From an uncultured Curtobacterium sp. (GTDB taxonomy: Bacteria > Actinomycetota > Actinomycetes > Actinomycetales > Microbacteriaceae): a DNA stretch of 58,915 bases. Where the stretch lies: NCBI GenBank assembly GCA_913778205.1, contig CAJYUW010000055.1, positions 1 through 58,915 on the forward strand, in the 5' to 3' direction. Made by a program: the position numbers and the translations under genes. Under the pieces are notes generated by a model. That model was not told the origin of the DNA, ran no database searches, and saw only the letters and a program-made list of their open reading frames with translations. This document shows positions 8,601 through 16,929 of the stretch, piece by piece (the stretch's first letter is position 1; each line of letters begins with the position of its first letter).

Positions 8601-9372
8601 CGCAGCGCTCGTGGTCCTCGGCCTCGTGGCCATCGTCACCGTGCTGCTCCGACGCGACCGCGTGCACTGGGGGCTGCTGCTCGCGGCGGCCAGCCCGATC
8701 TCGCTGCTGGTCGCGACGAACTACGGGCAGGAGGGGATCTTCCGCGTCGTGCTGTTCGCCACGCCGTGGATCGCCGTCCTCGCCGCCGGGCTCCCCGCGC
8801 CGCGAGGCCGGCTCGCCCCGCTCGGGCGACTGGTCACCCGGCTCGCCCGACCGGTCCCGGTCCGGTTCGCGGCCGCGACCGTGCTCGTGGCCGGCATGGT
8901 CGCCGTCGGCTCGTTCGGTCAGACGGCGCTCGACTGGAACCGCGTCCCCACCCGGAGCCAGTCCGAGGCGACGCAGTTCTACGACCGGACGGCGCCGAAG
9001 GGCTCCATCATGCTGCTCACCGGTTCGGCGAACGCCGTGCCGAGCAACACCGGCGCGAGGTACTTCGACGTCGGTGCGCTCTCCCGCGAGGCCTTCGGGG
9101 CGTACCCGGCGAGTGCGGGCTACGACGCGACCACCGACGTGTCGAACATCACCCGCCAACTCGTCAGCACGTGGTCGGCGACGAAGTACTACGCCCTCGT
9201 GGCCGCTCCGTTCGGCGCGTACGACGAGCGGTACGGCTACCAGAGCGACGCCGACTACCGGAAGCTCGCGGCGGCGATGGCCGACTCGCCCTACTGGACG
9301 CCCGTCTGGTCGAAGGGCACGACGGTCGTCTACGAGCTCACGACCGAGGGCATGCGCCATGCCGCGGGGTGA
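5617..9372 (+). CDS. GT2 domain without DXD motif fused to a multi-pass membrane protein
   Basis: 1251 aa from GTG 5617, overlapping the previous stop. Residues about 1-115 match the N-terminal module of the GT2 at 17233 (WDGAVWVGEVDR, GAAGYRRARLLVRD). Residues about 120-385 are a GT2 domain whose metal-binding DXD has become GSG (DVVAFLGSGTVVDPDW) and whose late WHRH is WLRP, so it is probably inactive. An Arg/Ala/Asp-rich linker (about 400-500) leads to roughly a dozen membrane segments from about residue 540 to 1100. A soluble, probably extracytoplasmic, domain follows (DRTAPKGSIMLLTGSANAVP...). The membrane part resembles large actinomycete polymerase or GT-C-like proteins, but I cannot assign it. 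Its stop overlaps the deacetylase start, so secretion and modification genes are coupled. Confidence 0.8.
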   Translation: MTRATLTRVLRPAVPGLLAPTWDGAVWVGEVDRAELHAAGHRDGVGRDAARHREALGLAGAAGYRRARLLVRDRGEPVGFVETEIVDRRRTGPSVELRTLERAVRHMPTPERRPAADQALPSVTVVLCTDGDAGETMRSVLASRGVTLDVVVVSEGADGAGHTEIAGRTVTTLPAPGGGLAAARNAGLLAATGDVVAFLGSGTVVDPDWAAAIALPFVLHEDVACVTGLVPTAEIRTPAQRWHDEHTPAARTIRRRVFRLDDEPADAPLHPFAAAAYGTGANLAVRRRTALAIGGFDTAFGPGTRVGGGDDLDLFTRLLFAGSAIAVEPAAIAWLRPADDTSSLRRTAAAHGHGLGAWMTKNALDRDTVAATVDTVPEAIAAFARLGQEQGDGVTDLRPDSGRRAAGRPVVAGRPVAAEASGAGALRRVVADGAVPGVGGGAAREDAVGDAAVRADAARAAGADVAREDAARVDVEAAWADTSRRLRRVERRSVLVAPFLALAERLGGAGTIDRSGHGRHQLAAVAPAPGHPGVMGPAARLAAAGLVVVTMLAAAAGASFDVPVLRGSAVGVFLFAVVGIAPMLLLRPMPLARFVLFAVTTSVVGTIAVGYAMATAALWVPAVPFVAVVLLTAVAVTVAVPRDLRDLQRRRLDRAARPAGRGPAWTTTRTVTTASVVGLLVVVVSAATHVGDPVPDGLFGSLGAGLPIGLAIVVAAAVVALVRGEGVALPVVVLGGVVQLAQAITYGMPTVMAAARHVGVLEYIRQNGRTDPAADIFQTWSGLFAGGAWVADVGGIVNAMTIAAWVPVLLAFTSTVGVGVLAAHWLPGARRPWIAAFLTAMTGSLNTTYFSPQSTGVLLSLAILVLATGALRRTTVTGEDGEPVTVLRPRPAGLSRVLGIGAISIVLAVTHQISPYLTVAAIVVLVVFRMLRPWWVSLVVLVPAVVFALLNGSILDKFLSLAAVGQVLTNVQPPSHDMTVLPKPLVTRLAFDVPAAALVVLGLVAIVTVLLRRDRVHWGLLLAAASPISLLVATNYGQEGIFRVVLFATPWIAVLAAGLPAPRGRLAPLGRLVTRLARPVPVRFAAATVLVAGMVAVGSFGQTALDWNRVPTRSQSEATQFYDRTAPKGSIMLLTGSANAVPSNTGARYFDVGALSREAFGAYPASAGYDATTDVSNITRQLVSTWSATKYYALVAAPFGAYDERYGYQSDADYRKLAAAMADSPYWTPVWSKGTTVVYELTTEGMRHAAG

Positions 9373-11761
9373 GTCCGCCCCGCGTCGACCGGCACGGCTG
9401 ACGGTGCTCGTCACCGCCGCCGTCGCCGCGCTGACCCTCGTCGTCTCGGGGACCGGTGTGCTCGGTGCCCGAGCGGCCGTCGGTGCGTCGGCGACCGACC
9501 CGACGGCGTCCGCTGACTGCCGCGCCGGACGCGTGCTCGACGTGGTCGCGCACCCCGACGACGACCTGCTGTTCCAGGGCACGGACCTGCGGGCGAGCAT
9601 CCAGTCCGGCGCGTGCGTGCGGACCGTCGTCGTGACCGCCGCCGACGCCGGGTACCCGCGGTGGTACTGGGGCGAGCGGCAGACCGGGCTCGTGGCGGCG
9701 TACGCGGCGATCGCCGGTGTCGACCCCGCGACGACGACCACGACGCTGACGGTCGCCGGGAAGGACCTGCGCCTCGTGAGCCTGACGGCGGACCCGCGGA
9801 TCAGTCTCGTCTTCATGGACCTGCCGGACGGCAACGTCGGCGGGAACGGGTTCTGGGCCACGGGGTACACGAGCCTCCAGCAGCTCTACCAGGGGTACGT
9901 CCAGACCCTCGGCACCGTCGCGGACGCCCCGGCCCCGGCGACCTACACCCTCGCCGAGCTCCGCGCGACGGTCTCCGGCCTCCTCGAGGGGTTCGCCCCG
10001 ACGGCCGTGCGGACACTCGACCACGCGGGCGCCTACGGCGACGGGGACCACAGCGACCACCACACCGTGGCCTACCTCGCGGACGCTGCACAGCGGCAGT
10101 ACGCGGCGGCGCACACGTTCACGGGCTACCTCGGCTACCCGATCGCCGGTCGTCCGACGAACCTGACGTCCGACCAGGTCGCGGCGAAGTCCTCCGCGTT
10201 CTTCACCTACGCCGCGCACGACAGCGAGACCTGCGCCACCCGGGACGCGTGCGCCCAGCGGCCGGAGTCGTCGTGGCTGCAGCGCCAGTACACCGTCGGG
10301 CAGGCGGACCCGGCGCAGCCGACGAACCCGGGCGTCCCCGGCAGCGACCGCACCGACGTCACCGGGTCGGCCACGGTCACCGCGAGCGCGGAGAACCCCG
10401 CCGACGGGCAGACGGCGACCAAGGCCGTCGACGGCGTCGTGTCCGGCTACCCGGCGAACCCGTCGGCCGAGTGGGTGGCGCCGAACGGTCGGGCCGGCAC
10501 CTGGCTGCAGCTGACCTGGTCGTCCGCGAAGGCGTTGACCGGCATCGACCTGGCGGACCGACCGAACACCGACGACCAGGTGACCGGTGGCACGCTGACC
10601 TTCTCGGACGGTTCGAGCGTCACCGTCCCGGCCCTGCCGGACACCGGTGCGGTGCAGTCCGTCGCGTTCGCCGCGCGGTCGGTGACGTGGGTCCGGTTCA
10701 CGGTGACCTCGGTGAGCAGCAGCACGCGGAACGCCGGGCTGGCCGAACTGCGTGCCTACACTGCCGCGGGGTCGACGCCGCCGGCCTCCACGACGGCGGA
10801 CGTCACGGCAGCGGCGACGGTCAGCGCGAGCGCGGAGAACCCGACCGACGAGCAGACCGCGGCGAAGGCGGTCGACGGCGTCGTCTCCGGCTACCCGGTC
10901 GCCCCGTCCGCGGAGTGGGTCGCGCCGAACGGTCGGGCGGGCACCTGGATCCAGCTCACCTGGCCGTCGACGCGGACCCTCGTCGAGGTCGACCTGGCCG
11001 ATCGCCCGAACACCGTCGACCAGGTGACGGGTGGCACGCTGACGTTCTCGGACGGCTCGAGCGTGAACGTGCCGGCGCTGCCGAACGGCGGCACGGTGCT
11101 GCCGGTGACGTTCCCGGCTCGATCCGTGGCCTGGGTCCGCTTCACAGTGACGTCCGTGAGCAGCGGGACGCAGAACGCCGGGCTCGCGGAGATCCGGGCG
11201 ATCGCGACGTCGGACACGGCGACGCCGACGCCGACCCCGACGCCCTCGCCGACGCCGACGCCAACCGCGACGCCGACGCCGACCGCGACGCCGACGCCGA
11301 CCGCGACGCCGACCCCGACGCCGACCCCGACGCCGGTGTCGGGTGACGTCACCGACGCGGCGACCCCGACGGCCAGCGCGCAGAACTCGGCGGACGGGCA
11401 GACCGTGCAGAAGGCGGTCGACGGCGTCGTCGCCGGCTACCCGGCGGCCCCGGGCGCCGAGTGGGTCGCACCCTGGGGCCGGGCCGGCACCTGGATCCAG
11501 CTCACCTGGACCTCGGCGCAGACCCTCCGCACGATCGAGCTGCACGACCGACCGAACACGACCGACCGCATCACCAGCGGCACCCTGACGTTCTCGGACG
11601 GCTCCAGCGTGCGCGTCGGCTCCCTGCCGAACGACGGCTCCGCGCTGAACGTCCGCTTCACCGGCCGCAGCGTGTCCTGGGTCCGGTTCACCGTCACGGG
11701 CGTCTCCTCCGGTACGCAGAACGCCGGCCTCGCGGAGGTGCGCGCGTGGACGACGAGCTGA
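9359..11761 (+). CDS. secreted PIG-L/LmbE-type deacetylase with three discoidin-like domains
   Basis: 800 aa from ATG 9359, with GAGGG just upstream and a 14-base overlap with the gene before. Residues about 12-40 form a signal peptide (ARLTVLVTAAVAALTLVVSG). The PIG-L domain starts at VVAHPDDDLLF, whose His-Pro-Asp-Asp is the zinc/catalytic signature, and includes DHAGAYGDGDHSDHH. Family members remove N-acetyl groups from GlcNAc-type sugars. Three repeats of about 135 aa follow (start near 10357, 10798 and 11341), each with ENxxxxQTxxKAVDG and a C-terminal AGLAE[LIV]RA, like F5/8-type sugar-binding domains. A Pro-Thr linker separates repeats 2 and 3. An extracellular enzyme that trims the exopolysaccharide is inferred. 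Confidence 0.88.
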   Translation: MPRGESAPRRPARLTVLVTAAVAALTLVVSGTGVLGARAAVGASATDPTASADCRAGRVLDVVAHPDDDLLFQGTDLRASIQSGACVRTVVVTAADAGYPRWYWGERQTGLVAAYAAIAGVDPATTTTTLTVAGKDLRLVSLTADPRISLVFMDLPDGNVGGNGFWATGYTSLQQLYQGYVQTLGTVADAPAPATYTLAELRATVSGLLEGFAPTAVRTLDHAGAYGDGDHSDHHTVAYLADAAQRQYAAAHTFTGYLGYPIAGRPTNLTSDQVAAKSSAFFTYAAHDSETCATRDACAQRPESSWLQRQYTVGQADPAQPTNPGVPGSDRTDVTGSATVTASAENPADGQTATKAVDGVVSGYPANPSAEWVAPNGRAGTWLQLTWSSAKALTGIDLADRPNTDDQVTGGTLTFSDGSSVTVPALPDTGAVQSVAFAARSVTWVRFTVTSVSSSTRNAGLAELRAYTAAGSTPPASTTADVTAAATVSASAENPTDEQTAAKAVDGVVSGYPVAPSAEWVAPNGRAGTWIQLTWPSTRTLVEVDLADRPNTVDQVTGGTLTFSDGSSVNVPALPNGGTVLPVTFPARSVAWVRFTVTSVSSGTQNAGLAEIRAIATSDTATPTPTPTPSPTPTPTATPTPTATPTPTATPTPTPTPTPVSGDVTDAATPTASAQNSADGQTVQKAVDGVVAGYPAAPGAEWVAPWGRAGTWIQLTWTSAQTLRTIELHDRPNTTDRITSGTLTFSDGSSVRVGSLPNDGSALNVRFTGRSVSWVRFTVTGVSSGTQNAGLAEVRAWTTS
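11217..11337 (+). repeat. Pro-Thr linker microsatellite
   Basis: An ACGCCGACG/ACCGCGACG-type 6-bp repeat encodes (TP)n with TPTPTA variants between the second and third discoidin-like domains. In-frame hexamer copy changes would lengthen or shorten the linker without harming the domains. It is a typical spacer in secreted carbohydrate-active proteins. Confidence 0.9.
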
Positions 11762-12657
11762 TCCGCCCGTCCACCGTGGACCCGGAGGCGGCGTCGGCCA
11801 ACGGTGCGCCGCCCGCGCACGGCGCCGGCCTCGCCCGACACCGACGGCCGCGTCCGCTGGCCCGGAGGAGCCTCGCGATCTCGGTCGGGGCGGTCGTCGT
11901 GAGCGCGGCGATCGTCGCGGCCGCCGCGACCGGGTCCTCGACGGGCAGCGCGGTCGACCCGAGCGGCGAGACCATGCCGGCGGCCGCCGCGGCGGGGTGG
12001 AAGCGGGCGTTCTCCGAGGACTTCGCCGAGCCGACGGTGACCGGGGGGTTCGAGAAGCCCTACGCCGACCGCTTCTCCGTGTACCACGGGTTCGCCGACA
12101 CCGCCGGGACGGGGCGCTACTCGGCGTCCGCGTTGACCGCGCACGACGGCGTGCTCGACATGCGGATGCGGACCACCGCGGGCGGGACACCCCTCGCGGG
12201 CGGGATCGTGCCGCTCGTGGACGGGAAGTGGGGTGGTCAGACCGCCGGCCGCTACAGCATCCGGCTGCGCAGCGACGAGGTCGACGGGTACGGCGTCGCC
12301 GTGCTGCTCTGGAGCGACCGCAACGTCTGGGCCGACGGCGAGGTCGACTTCCCGGAGGGCGCGCTCGGTGCACCGGCGTGGCTCAACGTGCACTGCCTCG
12401 TCGACCCGGCGCAGAAGTGCGTGCACCTGGAGAGCAAGGCCTCGCTGAAGGACTGGCACACCTACACGATCGATTGGACGCCGCAGCGGATGACGTTCTC
12501 GATCGACGGCCGGGAGATCGCTGCGACCGACCGGGACATCCCGACGATGCCGATGCACTTCGTCGTGCAGGCGGGTTCCCTCGGCGGGGTCCCGCCGAGG
12601 GAGTCCGACGGGTCGCTGTACATCGACTGGATCACGGTGGACGTCCCGGCGGGCTGA
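11746..12657 (+). CDS. membrane-anchored GH16-type glycoside hydrolase/glycanase
   Basis: 303 aa from GTG 11746 (GCGGAGG upstream, 16-base overlap with the deacetylase gene). A cytoplasmic Arg-rich start leads to one membrane segment (SLAISVGAVVVSAAIVAAAAT, about residues 43-63) that anchors the enzyme outside the cell. The GH16 catalytic signature E-x-D-x-x-E is seen as DGEVDFPEG (about residue 203), after WSDRNVW, and SLKDWHTYTIDWTP with SIDGREI are typical of the jelly-roll fold. GH16 enzymes cut beta-linked glucans or galactans. As the last gene of this run it may trim or release the polysaccharide made by the locus. The exact bond is unknown. Confidence 0.85.
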   Translation: MDDELIRPSTVDPEAASANGAPPAHGAGLARHRRPRPLARRSLAISVGAVVVSAAIVAAAATGSSTGSAVDPSGETMPAAAAAGWKRAFSEDFAEPTVTGGFEKPYADRFSVYHGFADTAGTGRYSASALTAHDGVLDMRMRTTAGGTPLAGGIVPLVDGKWGGQTAGRYSIRLRSDEVDGYGVAVLLWSDRNVWADGEVDFPEGALGAPAWLNVHCLVDPAQKCVHLESKASLKDWHTYTIDWTPQRMTFSIDGREIAATDRDIPTMPMHFVVQAGSLGGVPPRESDGSLYIDWITVDVPAG

Positions 12658-12710
12658 TCGGGCCCGGGGTCCGACCTGCCGGGCCCCGGCTCGGCTCGCC
12701 AGAGCGACCC

Positions 12711-12785
12711 GAGACCGGGCGGCCCGAGACCGGGCGGCCCGAGACCGGGCGACCCGAGACCGGGCGGCCCGGGACCGGGCGGCCC
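12711..12785. repeat. 15-bp tandem repeat between convergent genes
   Basis: Five units of GAGACCGGGCGGCCC run from 12711 to 12785, the third with GACCC and the fifth starting GGG. They fill most of the space between the convergent GH16 and GT4 genes. The CCGGGC/GCCCGG content can fold on either strand, so they may also end transcription. Confidence 0.9.
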
Positions 12786-12787
12786 GG

Positions 12788-13978
12788 TCAGCGCCGGGCG
12801 TGGTCCTCGAGCGCAGCGAGCAGCGCGGCGACGTGCGGGGTGCGTCCGTACCGTGCGCTGACCCAGGCACGGCACCGCGCGCCGAGCTCTGGGTCGGTCG
12901 CCGACTCGTCGAGCACGTCGACGATCCGGCTCGCGAGGGCGCCGGTGTCGGTCGGGTCGACGGTGTACCGCGTCCACTCGTCGGAGAGGATCTCGGCGGT
13001 GCCGCCGGACGCCGCCGCGACGACGGGCGTCCCGGTGGACATCGCCTCGACGACCGTGCGGCCGAAGCCCTCCGGCTCGATCGAGGGCACCACGACGAGG
13101 TCGGCCGCGTGCAGCAACGGCACGACGTCGTCACGCTCCGGCAGGACGACCACGCTGCCGTCGGGGAGTGCGTCGATCGCCCGCTGCACCGGTTCCCGTT
13201 CCTCGGGGTAGAGAGCACCCGCCAGCACGAGGACCGGGGCGGGCGCGGACGACCCGACCACGGACGTGGAGGCGACCCGGTGACAGGCCGGAGCCGACGT
13301 GCGGACGGTGCTCCACGCCTCCAGGAGGGAGACGACGCCCTTGGCACGGCTGAGACGACCGTAGTAGAGCACCACCGGTGCGTCCGCGGGGAGCCCGAGC
13401 CGTTCGCGGGCGGTGCGGACGTCGTCCCCTGCCGGTGGCGGGAACGCCGCGGTGTCGACACCGTTCGGGACGACCACGATGCGGCGCCGGTCGACCCCGG
13501 CTCCCGCCCAGGCCTCGGCCATCGCCGCCGACACGGCCAGGTAGCGCGAGCGCCCGCCCGCGAACGGTCGGAGCCTGCGGTAGTTGGGGGCGTGGTGGAG
13601 GTGCACGGCGAGGGGGACGCGCGCCACCGCCGACACGACGCGCCCGAACGGCAGGTACTCGGGGCGGTTCAGCCAGATGACGTCCGGCCGCGAGCGGCGG
13701 ATCCGGAGGCCCTCCCGGACGAACCGGGCGACGTCGCGGATCGCGGTGCGTACGCCGAAGCGCGGGTCGGTGCCGTGCACGAGGCGCACGCCCATCCGTC
13801 CGAAGGCGGGGCGCCCCTCGCCGGCGCGGGACGACTCGTCGTCACGGTGCCAGACCTCGACCTCGTGGCCGGCTGCGACGAGGTCCTCGGTGTCCTCGAG
13901 CACGCAGCGCTCCAGTCCGCCGGTGATCGCCAACCCGGAGGTGACGAGGGCGATCCGGAGGGGGCGTCCGGTCGTCAT
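12788..13978 (-). CDS. family 4 glycosyltransferase
   Basis: 396 aa from ATG 13978, which overlaps the flippase stop (ATGA). The N-terminal Rossmann half starts PLRIALVTSGLAITGGLERCV, and the donor half has VVPNGVDTAAFPPPAG, VLYYGRLSRAKGV and the catalytic EPEGFGRTVVEAMSTGTPVV, the E-x7-E signature of GT4. These enzymes use nucleotide sugars with retention of configuration on the inside of the membrane. An unusual 20-residue segment (RTSAPACHRVASTSVVGSSA) sits between the first two donor-half strands. It is last in the minus-strand run GT14-flippase-GT4, so it most likely builds the repeat unit that the flippase exports. Confidence 0.88.
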   Translation of the reverse strand: MTTGRPLRIALVTSGLAITGGLERCVLEDTEDLVAAGHEVEVWHRDDESSRAGEGRPAFGRMGVRLVHGTDPRFGVRTAIRDVARFVREGLRIRRSRPDVIWLNRPEYLPFGRVVSAVARVPLAVHLHHAPNYRRLRPFAGGRSRYLAVSAAMAEAWAGAGVDRRRIVVVPNGVDTAAFPPPAGDDVRTARERLGLPADAPVVLYYGRLSRAKGVVSLLEAWSTVRTSAPACHRVASTSVVGSSAPAPVLVLAGALYPEEREPVQRAIDALPDGSVVVLPERDDVVPLLHAADLVVVPSIEPEGFGRTVVEAMSTGTPVVAAASGGTAEILSDEWTRYTVDPTDTGALASRIVDVLDESATDPELGARCRAWVSARYGRTPHVAALLAALEDHARR

Positions 13979-15777
13979 GACGACGACCCTCGAGCAGCTC
14001 GGAGACGACGGATGAACCAGGGCAGGCAGGCCAGGGCCCCGGCGAACCGCACCCAGTTCCAGACGACGTCCTGCGGGACGAAGAGCGACGCGACGGCCAC
14101 CGCGAGCGCCGCCGCGACCGGGATCGTGACGCGCGGACCCGGCCCCCGCCAGGCGCGGCGGTCGGGCAGGGACGCCTGCTGGAGGACGGCGAGCACGACG
14201 TACGCGACGACGGTCGCCACCGCGGCGCCGGACAGGCCGAGCCACGGCACGAGCACGAGGTTCGCCCCGATGTTCACGACGCCCGCGATCGCGGCGATGA
14301 CCCCGACGGCGACGCCGCGGCGTTCGATGACGAGCAGTCGCCCGGTCGCGCCGCTGGCGACGACGGGCAGCGCCGTGACCGCGACGACGAGCACCACGAC
14401 CGTGAGCTCCTGCACGCGGTACGACGCCGGGGCGAGGATCGGCAGCGCGACGGGGGAGACCAGCGTCACCGCGAGGAGGACCGGCGCGAGCATCCGGTAG
14501 AGCTCGTCCCGGGCGTGCATCGCCAGGTCACGGCGCGCGACGGCGTCGCGGAGCGCCGCGAAGTGCGGGGCCCAAGCCTGGTTCGTGAAGGACAGCAGGA
14601 GGATGACGGCGGACCCGACGACGTACGCGATCTGGTAGCGCGCGACCTCCTCGGGGCCGAGGATGCGCTGCACCACGATGCGGTCGCCGGCGTTGAGCAC
14701 GAAGTACGACAGGTTGCCGAGCGCGATCGGGATGCCGAGGCGGAACGCCCGCGCGGTCGTCTTCCGGTCGAGGAGGCCGGCGATGCGCGGCCGGGTCGCG
14801 GCGATGCCGATCACCATCGCGACCCCCTGCGCGACGACACCGCCCCACGCGTACGTCGTGGCGTCGGCCTGGACGAGCACGAGGAGCGCGAGTCCGATGA
14901 TCGACCCGCCGATCGACGAGAGCAGGCTCGTGACGGCGAACACGCGGATGCGGTCCTGGGCGACGAGGAGCGCCAGCGAGAGCTGCACGACGGCGGCGGG
15001 GCCGACCCAGAGCACGGCGATGAGGAGCAGGGGGTGCTGCCCGACGAACCCGACGGCGTCGCCCCACGCCGGGATCGACACGAGCGCGACGACGGTGACG
15101 ACCGCCGCGGTCGCGATCCCGACGCTGAGCAGGCCGCGGGCGCGTCGGTCGTCGCCGTCCTCGGCCCGCTGCAGGACGGTGGCCTGGTCGAGCCCGGCGA
15201 CCGCGAGGACGCCGAGCGCCTGGTACAGGGCGATCGCGGACGCGAGCACGCCGAACTCGGTCGGCGGCATGACGTGGGCCAGGACGGGGGAGATCAGCGA
15301 CGAGACCACGAGCTGCATCGACCAGACGACGACGTAGAGCAGGCCGCGGCCGAACAGCTTCGACGACACGCTCGGCGTGACGCCCGCGCCCGTGTCCGTG
15401 GGCGTGTTCCCGCCCGCTGCCGGGGCGGCGTCGGCGTTCGCATCCGGCGCCGGGTCGGTGTCCGGTGCCGCTGCCGGCGCCGGTGCCGGTGCCGTGGCGG
15501 GGCCCGGGTCCGGGTCCGACGCCGCGCCCGGGCTGCCGACCAGCGTCGGCGCCTGCCGCGCTGCCGCCGCCTCCCGCGCTGCCGCCGCCTCCCGCGCCGC
15601 CCTGGCCTCGCGCCGGGAGCGCGGACCGTCGGCCAGGGGCGCGTGCGCGACGGCGCCGACGGTGCGGGGAGCGTGCGTCAGGGCGTCGTCTGCCCGGGCC
15701 TCGTGCGTGACGGCGCCGTCGGTGCGCGTCGCGTGGGTGACGGTGCCGGCCGTGCGGGCCTCGTGGGGGACCGTCAC
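13975..15777 (-). CDS. MOP-superfamily polysaccharide flippase (Wzx-like)
   Basis: 600 aa from GTG 15777, which overlaps the GT14 stop (GTGA). About 12-14 membrane segments begin at SSKLFGRGLLYVVVWSMQLV (about residue 140). The mid-protein sequence RGLLSVGIATAAVVTVVALV and the late YVVLAVLQQASLPDRRAWRG fit the polysaccharide transport family. Such proteins move lipid-linked oligosaccharide to the outer face. The first 135 residues are odd: a degenerate repeat (VTHATRTDGA, VTHEARADDA, LTHAPRTVGA) and then an Ala/Pro/Asp tract. That part may be a disordered cytoplasmic arm, or the real start may lie later. The stop overlaps the GT4 start. Confidence 0.85.
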   Translation of the reverse strand: MTVPHEARTAGTVTHATRTDGAVTHEARADDALTHAPRTVGAVAHAPLADGPRSRREARAAREAAAAREAAAARQAPTLVGSPGAASDPDPGPATAPAPAPAAAPDTDPAPDANADAAPAAGGNTPTDTGAGVTPSVSSKLFGRGLLYVVVWSMQLVVSSLISPVLAHVMPPTEFGVLASAIALYQALGVLAVAGLDQATVLQRAEDGDDRRARGLLSVGIATAAVVTVVALVSIPAWGDAVGFVGQHPLLLIAVLWVGPAAVVQLSLALLVAQDRIRVFAVTSLLSSIGGSIIGLALLVLVQADATTYAWGGVVAQGVAMVIGIAATRPRIAGLLDRKTTARAFRLGIPIALGNLSYFVLNAGDRIVVQRILGPEEVARYQIAYVVGSAVILLLSFTNQAWAPHFAALRDAVARRDLAMHARDELYRMLAPVLLAVTLVSPVALPILAPASYRVQELTVVVLVVAVTALPVVASGATGRLLVIERRGVAVGVIAAIAGVVNIGANLVLVPWLGLSGAAVATVVAYVVLAVLQQASLPDRRAWRGPGPRVTIPVAAALAVAVASLFVPQDVVWNWVRFAGALACLPWFIRRLRAARGSSS

Positions 15778-16694
15778 GACACGCCCACCGGCGCCTCGGT
15801 CGCCGCGCCCTCGCGCAGACCGAACGCGGCGTCGACGAGGTCGAGGAGCTCGGAGCTCCGTGCGGTCGAGAACTTCCTCGCGAACAGCTGCGGCGCTCGA
15901 CGCGCCTCGGCGGAGGGCTGTGTGCGCCACTGCAGCAGGCGTCCGGCGTCCGCGAGCGTCAACCACGGCGGGCTCTTCATCGCGGAGCCGTCCCAGCCGA
16001 TCCACCAGAGGGAGTGCGGCACGTGCGCGTCCCGGAACCCGGGCGTCAGCGACTCGGTCCAGAGCACCGTCGGCACGAACGTCTCGTCCGCGATCCAGAC
16101 GCGCTGCCAGAAGCGCACGAGGTCGGGGCGGGTGTCGACGGCGCGGACCACGGCCTCCGCGTGTCCCCGGGCGAGGACCTTGAGCTGCGAACCGCCGGCC
16201 GGGGCGATGCCGCGGGGGATCCGACGCGGGAGGGGGACCCGCAGCATGTGCTTCCGCCACGCCCAGTGCGGGTACCGCAGCCGCGGCAGCCCACCGCCGC
16301 GTCCCCACTCCGCGTAGGGCAGCGGGTGGACGCCGAGGAAGGAGGTCCCGTGGTGCCGTCCGAGCAACCGGGTCAGCTCCGCCGGGTTCCCGAGCGGGTA
16401 GTCGCTCCCGGTGAGGACGGCGACGTGGGACGCGTCGGTCCCGGCGAGCGCCGCGCGGTACCCCTCGACCTCGGCCGCGACGTTCTCCCACTTCGCCCAC
16501 CCCGTCCGCATCCGCGGCAACAGCCGCACGCGGTCCGGCAGGTCTGCCGTCATCGCGCGGTACTCCGACTCCGACGTGCGCGCGTCGCAGTGCAGGAAGA
16601 CCGGGAACGGGTCGAGCGCTTCGATCAGACGGCGGACGTGAGCCGGGTCCTCGTGGGCGAGGACGACGCACGCCACGGCGGGGGAGTTGGCCAT
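15774..16694 (-). CDS. beta-1,6-N-acetylglucosaminyltransferase-like (GT14, core-2/I-branching)
   Basis: 306 aa from ATG 16694, supported by a -10 (TAGCGT) seven bases upstream. Recognisable GT14 features are VACVVLAHEDPAHVRRLIEAL, FLHCDAR, VLTGSDYPLGNP (about residues 94-105) and WIADETFVPTVLWTE (about 215-229), the acidic catalytic segment. Bacterial members add branching sugars to glycans or exopolysaccharides without a DXD metal motif. It is the first gene of the minus-strand run and is coupled to the flippase by a GTGA overlap. The exact donor is not visible in the sequence. Confidence 0.85.
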   Translation of the reverse strand: MANSPAVACVVLAHEDPAHVRRLIEALDPFPVFLHCDARTSESEYRAMTADLPDRVRLLPRMRTGWAKWENVAAEVEGYRAALAGTDASHVAVLTGSDYPLGNPAELTRLLGRHHGTSFLGVHPLPYAEWGRGGGLPRLRYPHWAWRKHMLRVPLPRRIPRGIAPAGGSQLKVLARGHAEAVVRAVDTRPDLVRFWQRVWIADETFVPTVLWTESLTPGFRDAHVPHSLWWIGWDGSAMKSPPWLTLADAGRLLQWRTQPSAEARRAPQLFARKFSTARSSELLDLVDAAFGLREGAATEAPVGVS

Positions 16695-16701
16695 GACCGC
16701 G

Positions 16702-16707
16702 ACGCTA
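16702..16707 (-). promoter_or_regulatory. -10 box of a leaderless promoter for GT14
   Basis: TAGCGT on the minus strand lies exactly seven bases from the ATG at 16694. That puts the expected transcription start at or next to the start codon. Confidence 0.55.
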
Positions 16708-16929
16708 CGGGGGCCCTCGGAGCCCGACAAGGCGGCTCCGGAGCGGGTGCGGGGAAGCGGCGGTTTCCCGCACCCGGTGCCCTGACCAGCCCTTCCCTGG
16801 CGCCTGACCAGCGGTTTCCCGGACCGGCGTCCACCGGCGTCGCCGACCTGCCAACGGGACCCGGGCCGGCGTCGTCGACTTGCCCGCGGGTGCCGCATCA
16901 GCGCCGCCGGCCTGCCAACCAGACCCGGA

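Noticed and set aside
5422..9870. Long minus-strand open frame opposite the GT2-membrane fusion
   Set aside because: A high-GC shadow frame: no conserved motif, while the opposite strand has recognisable domains throughout.
12711..12785. CRISPR or origin-like iterons
   Set aside because: The 15-bp units are contiguous and at a convergent gene end, with no replication gene nearby.
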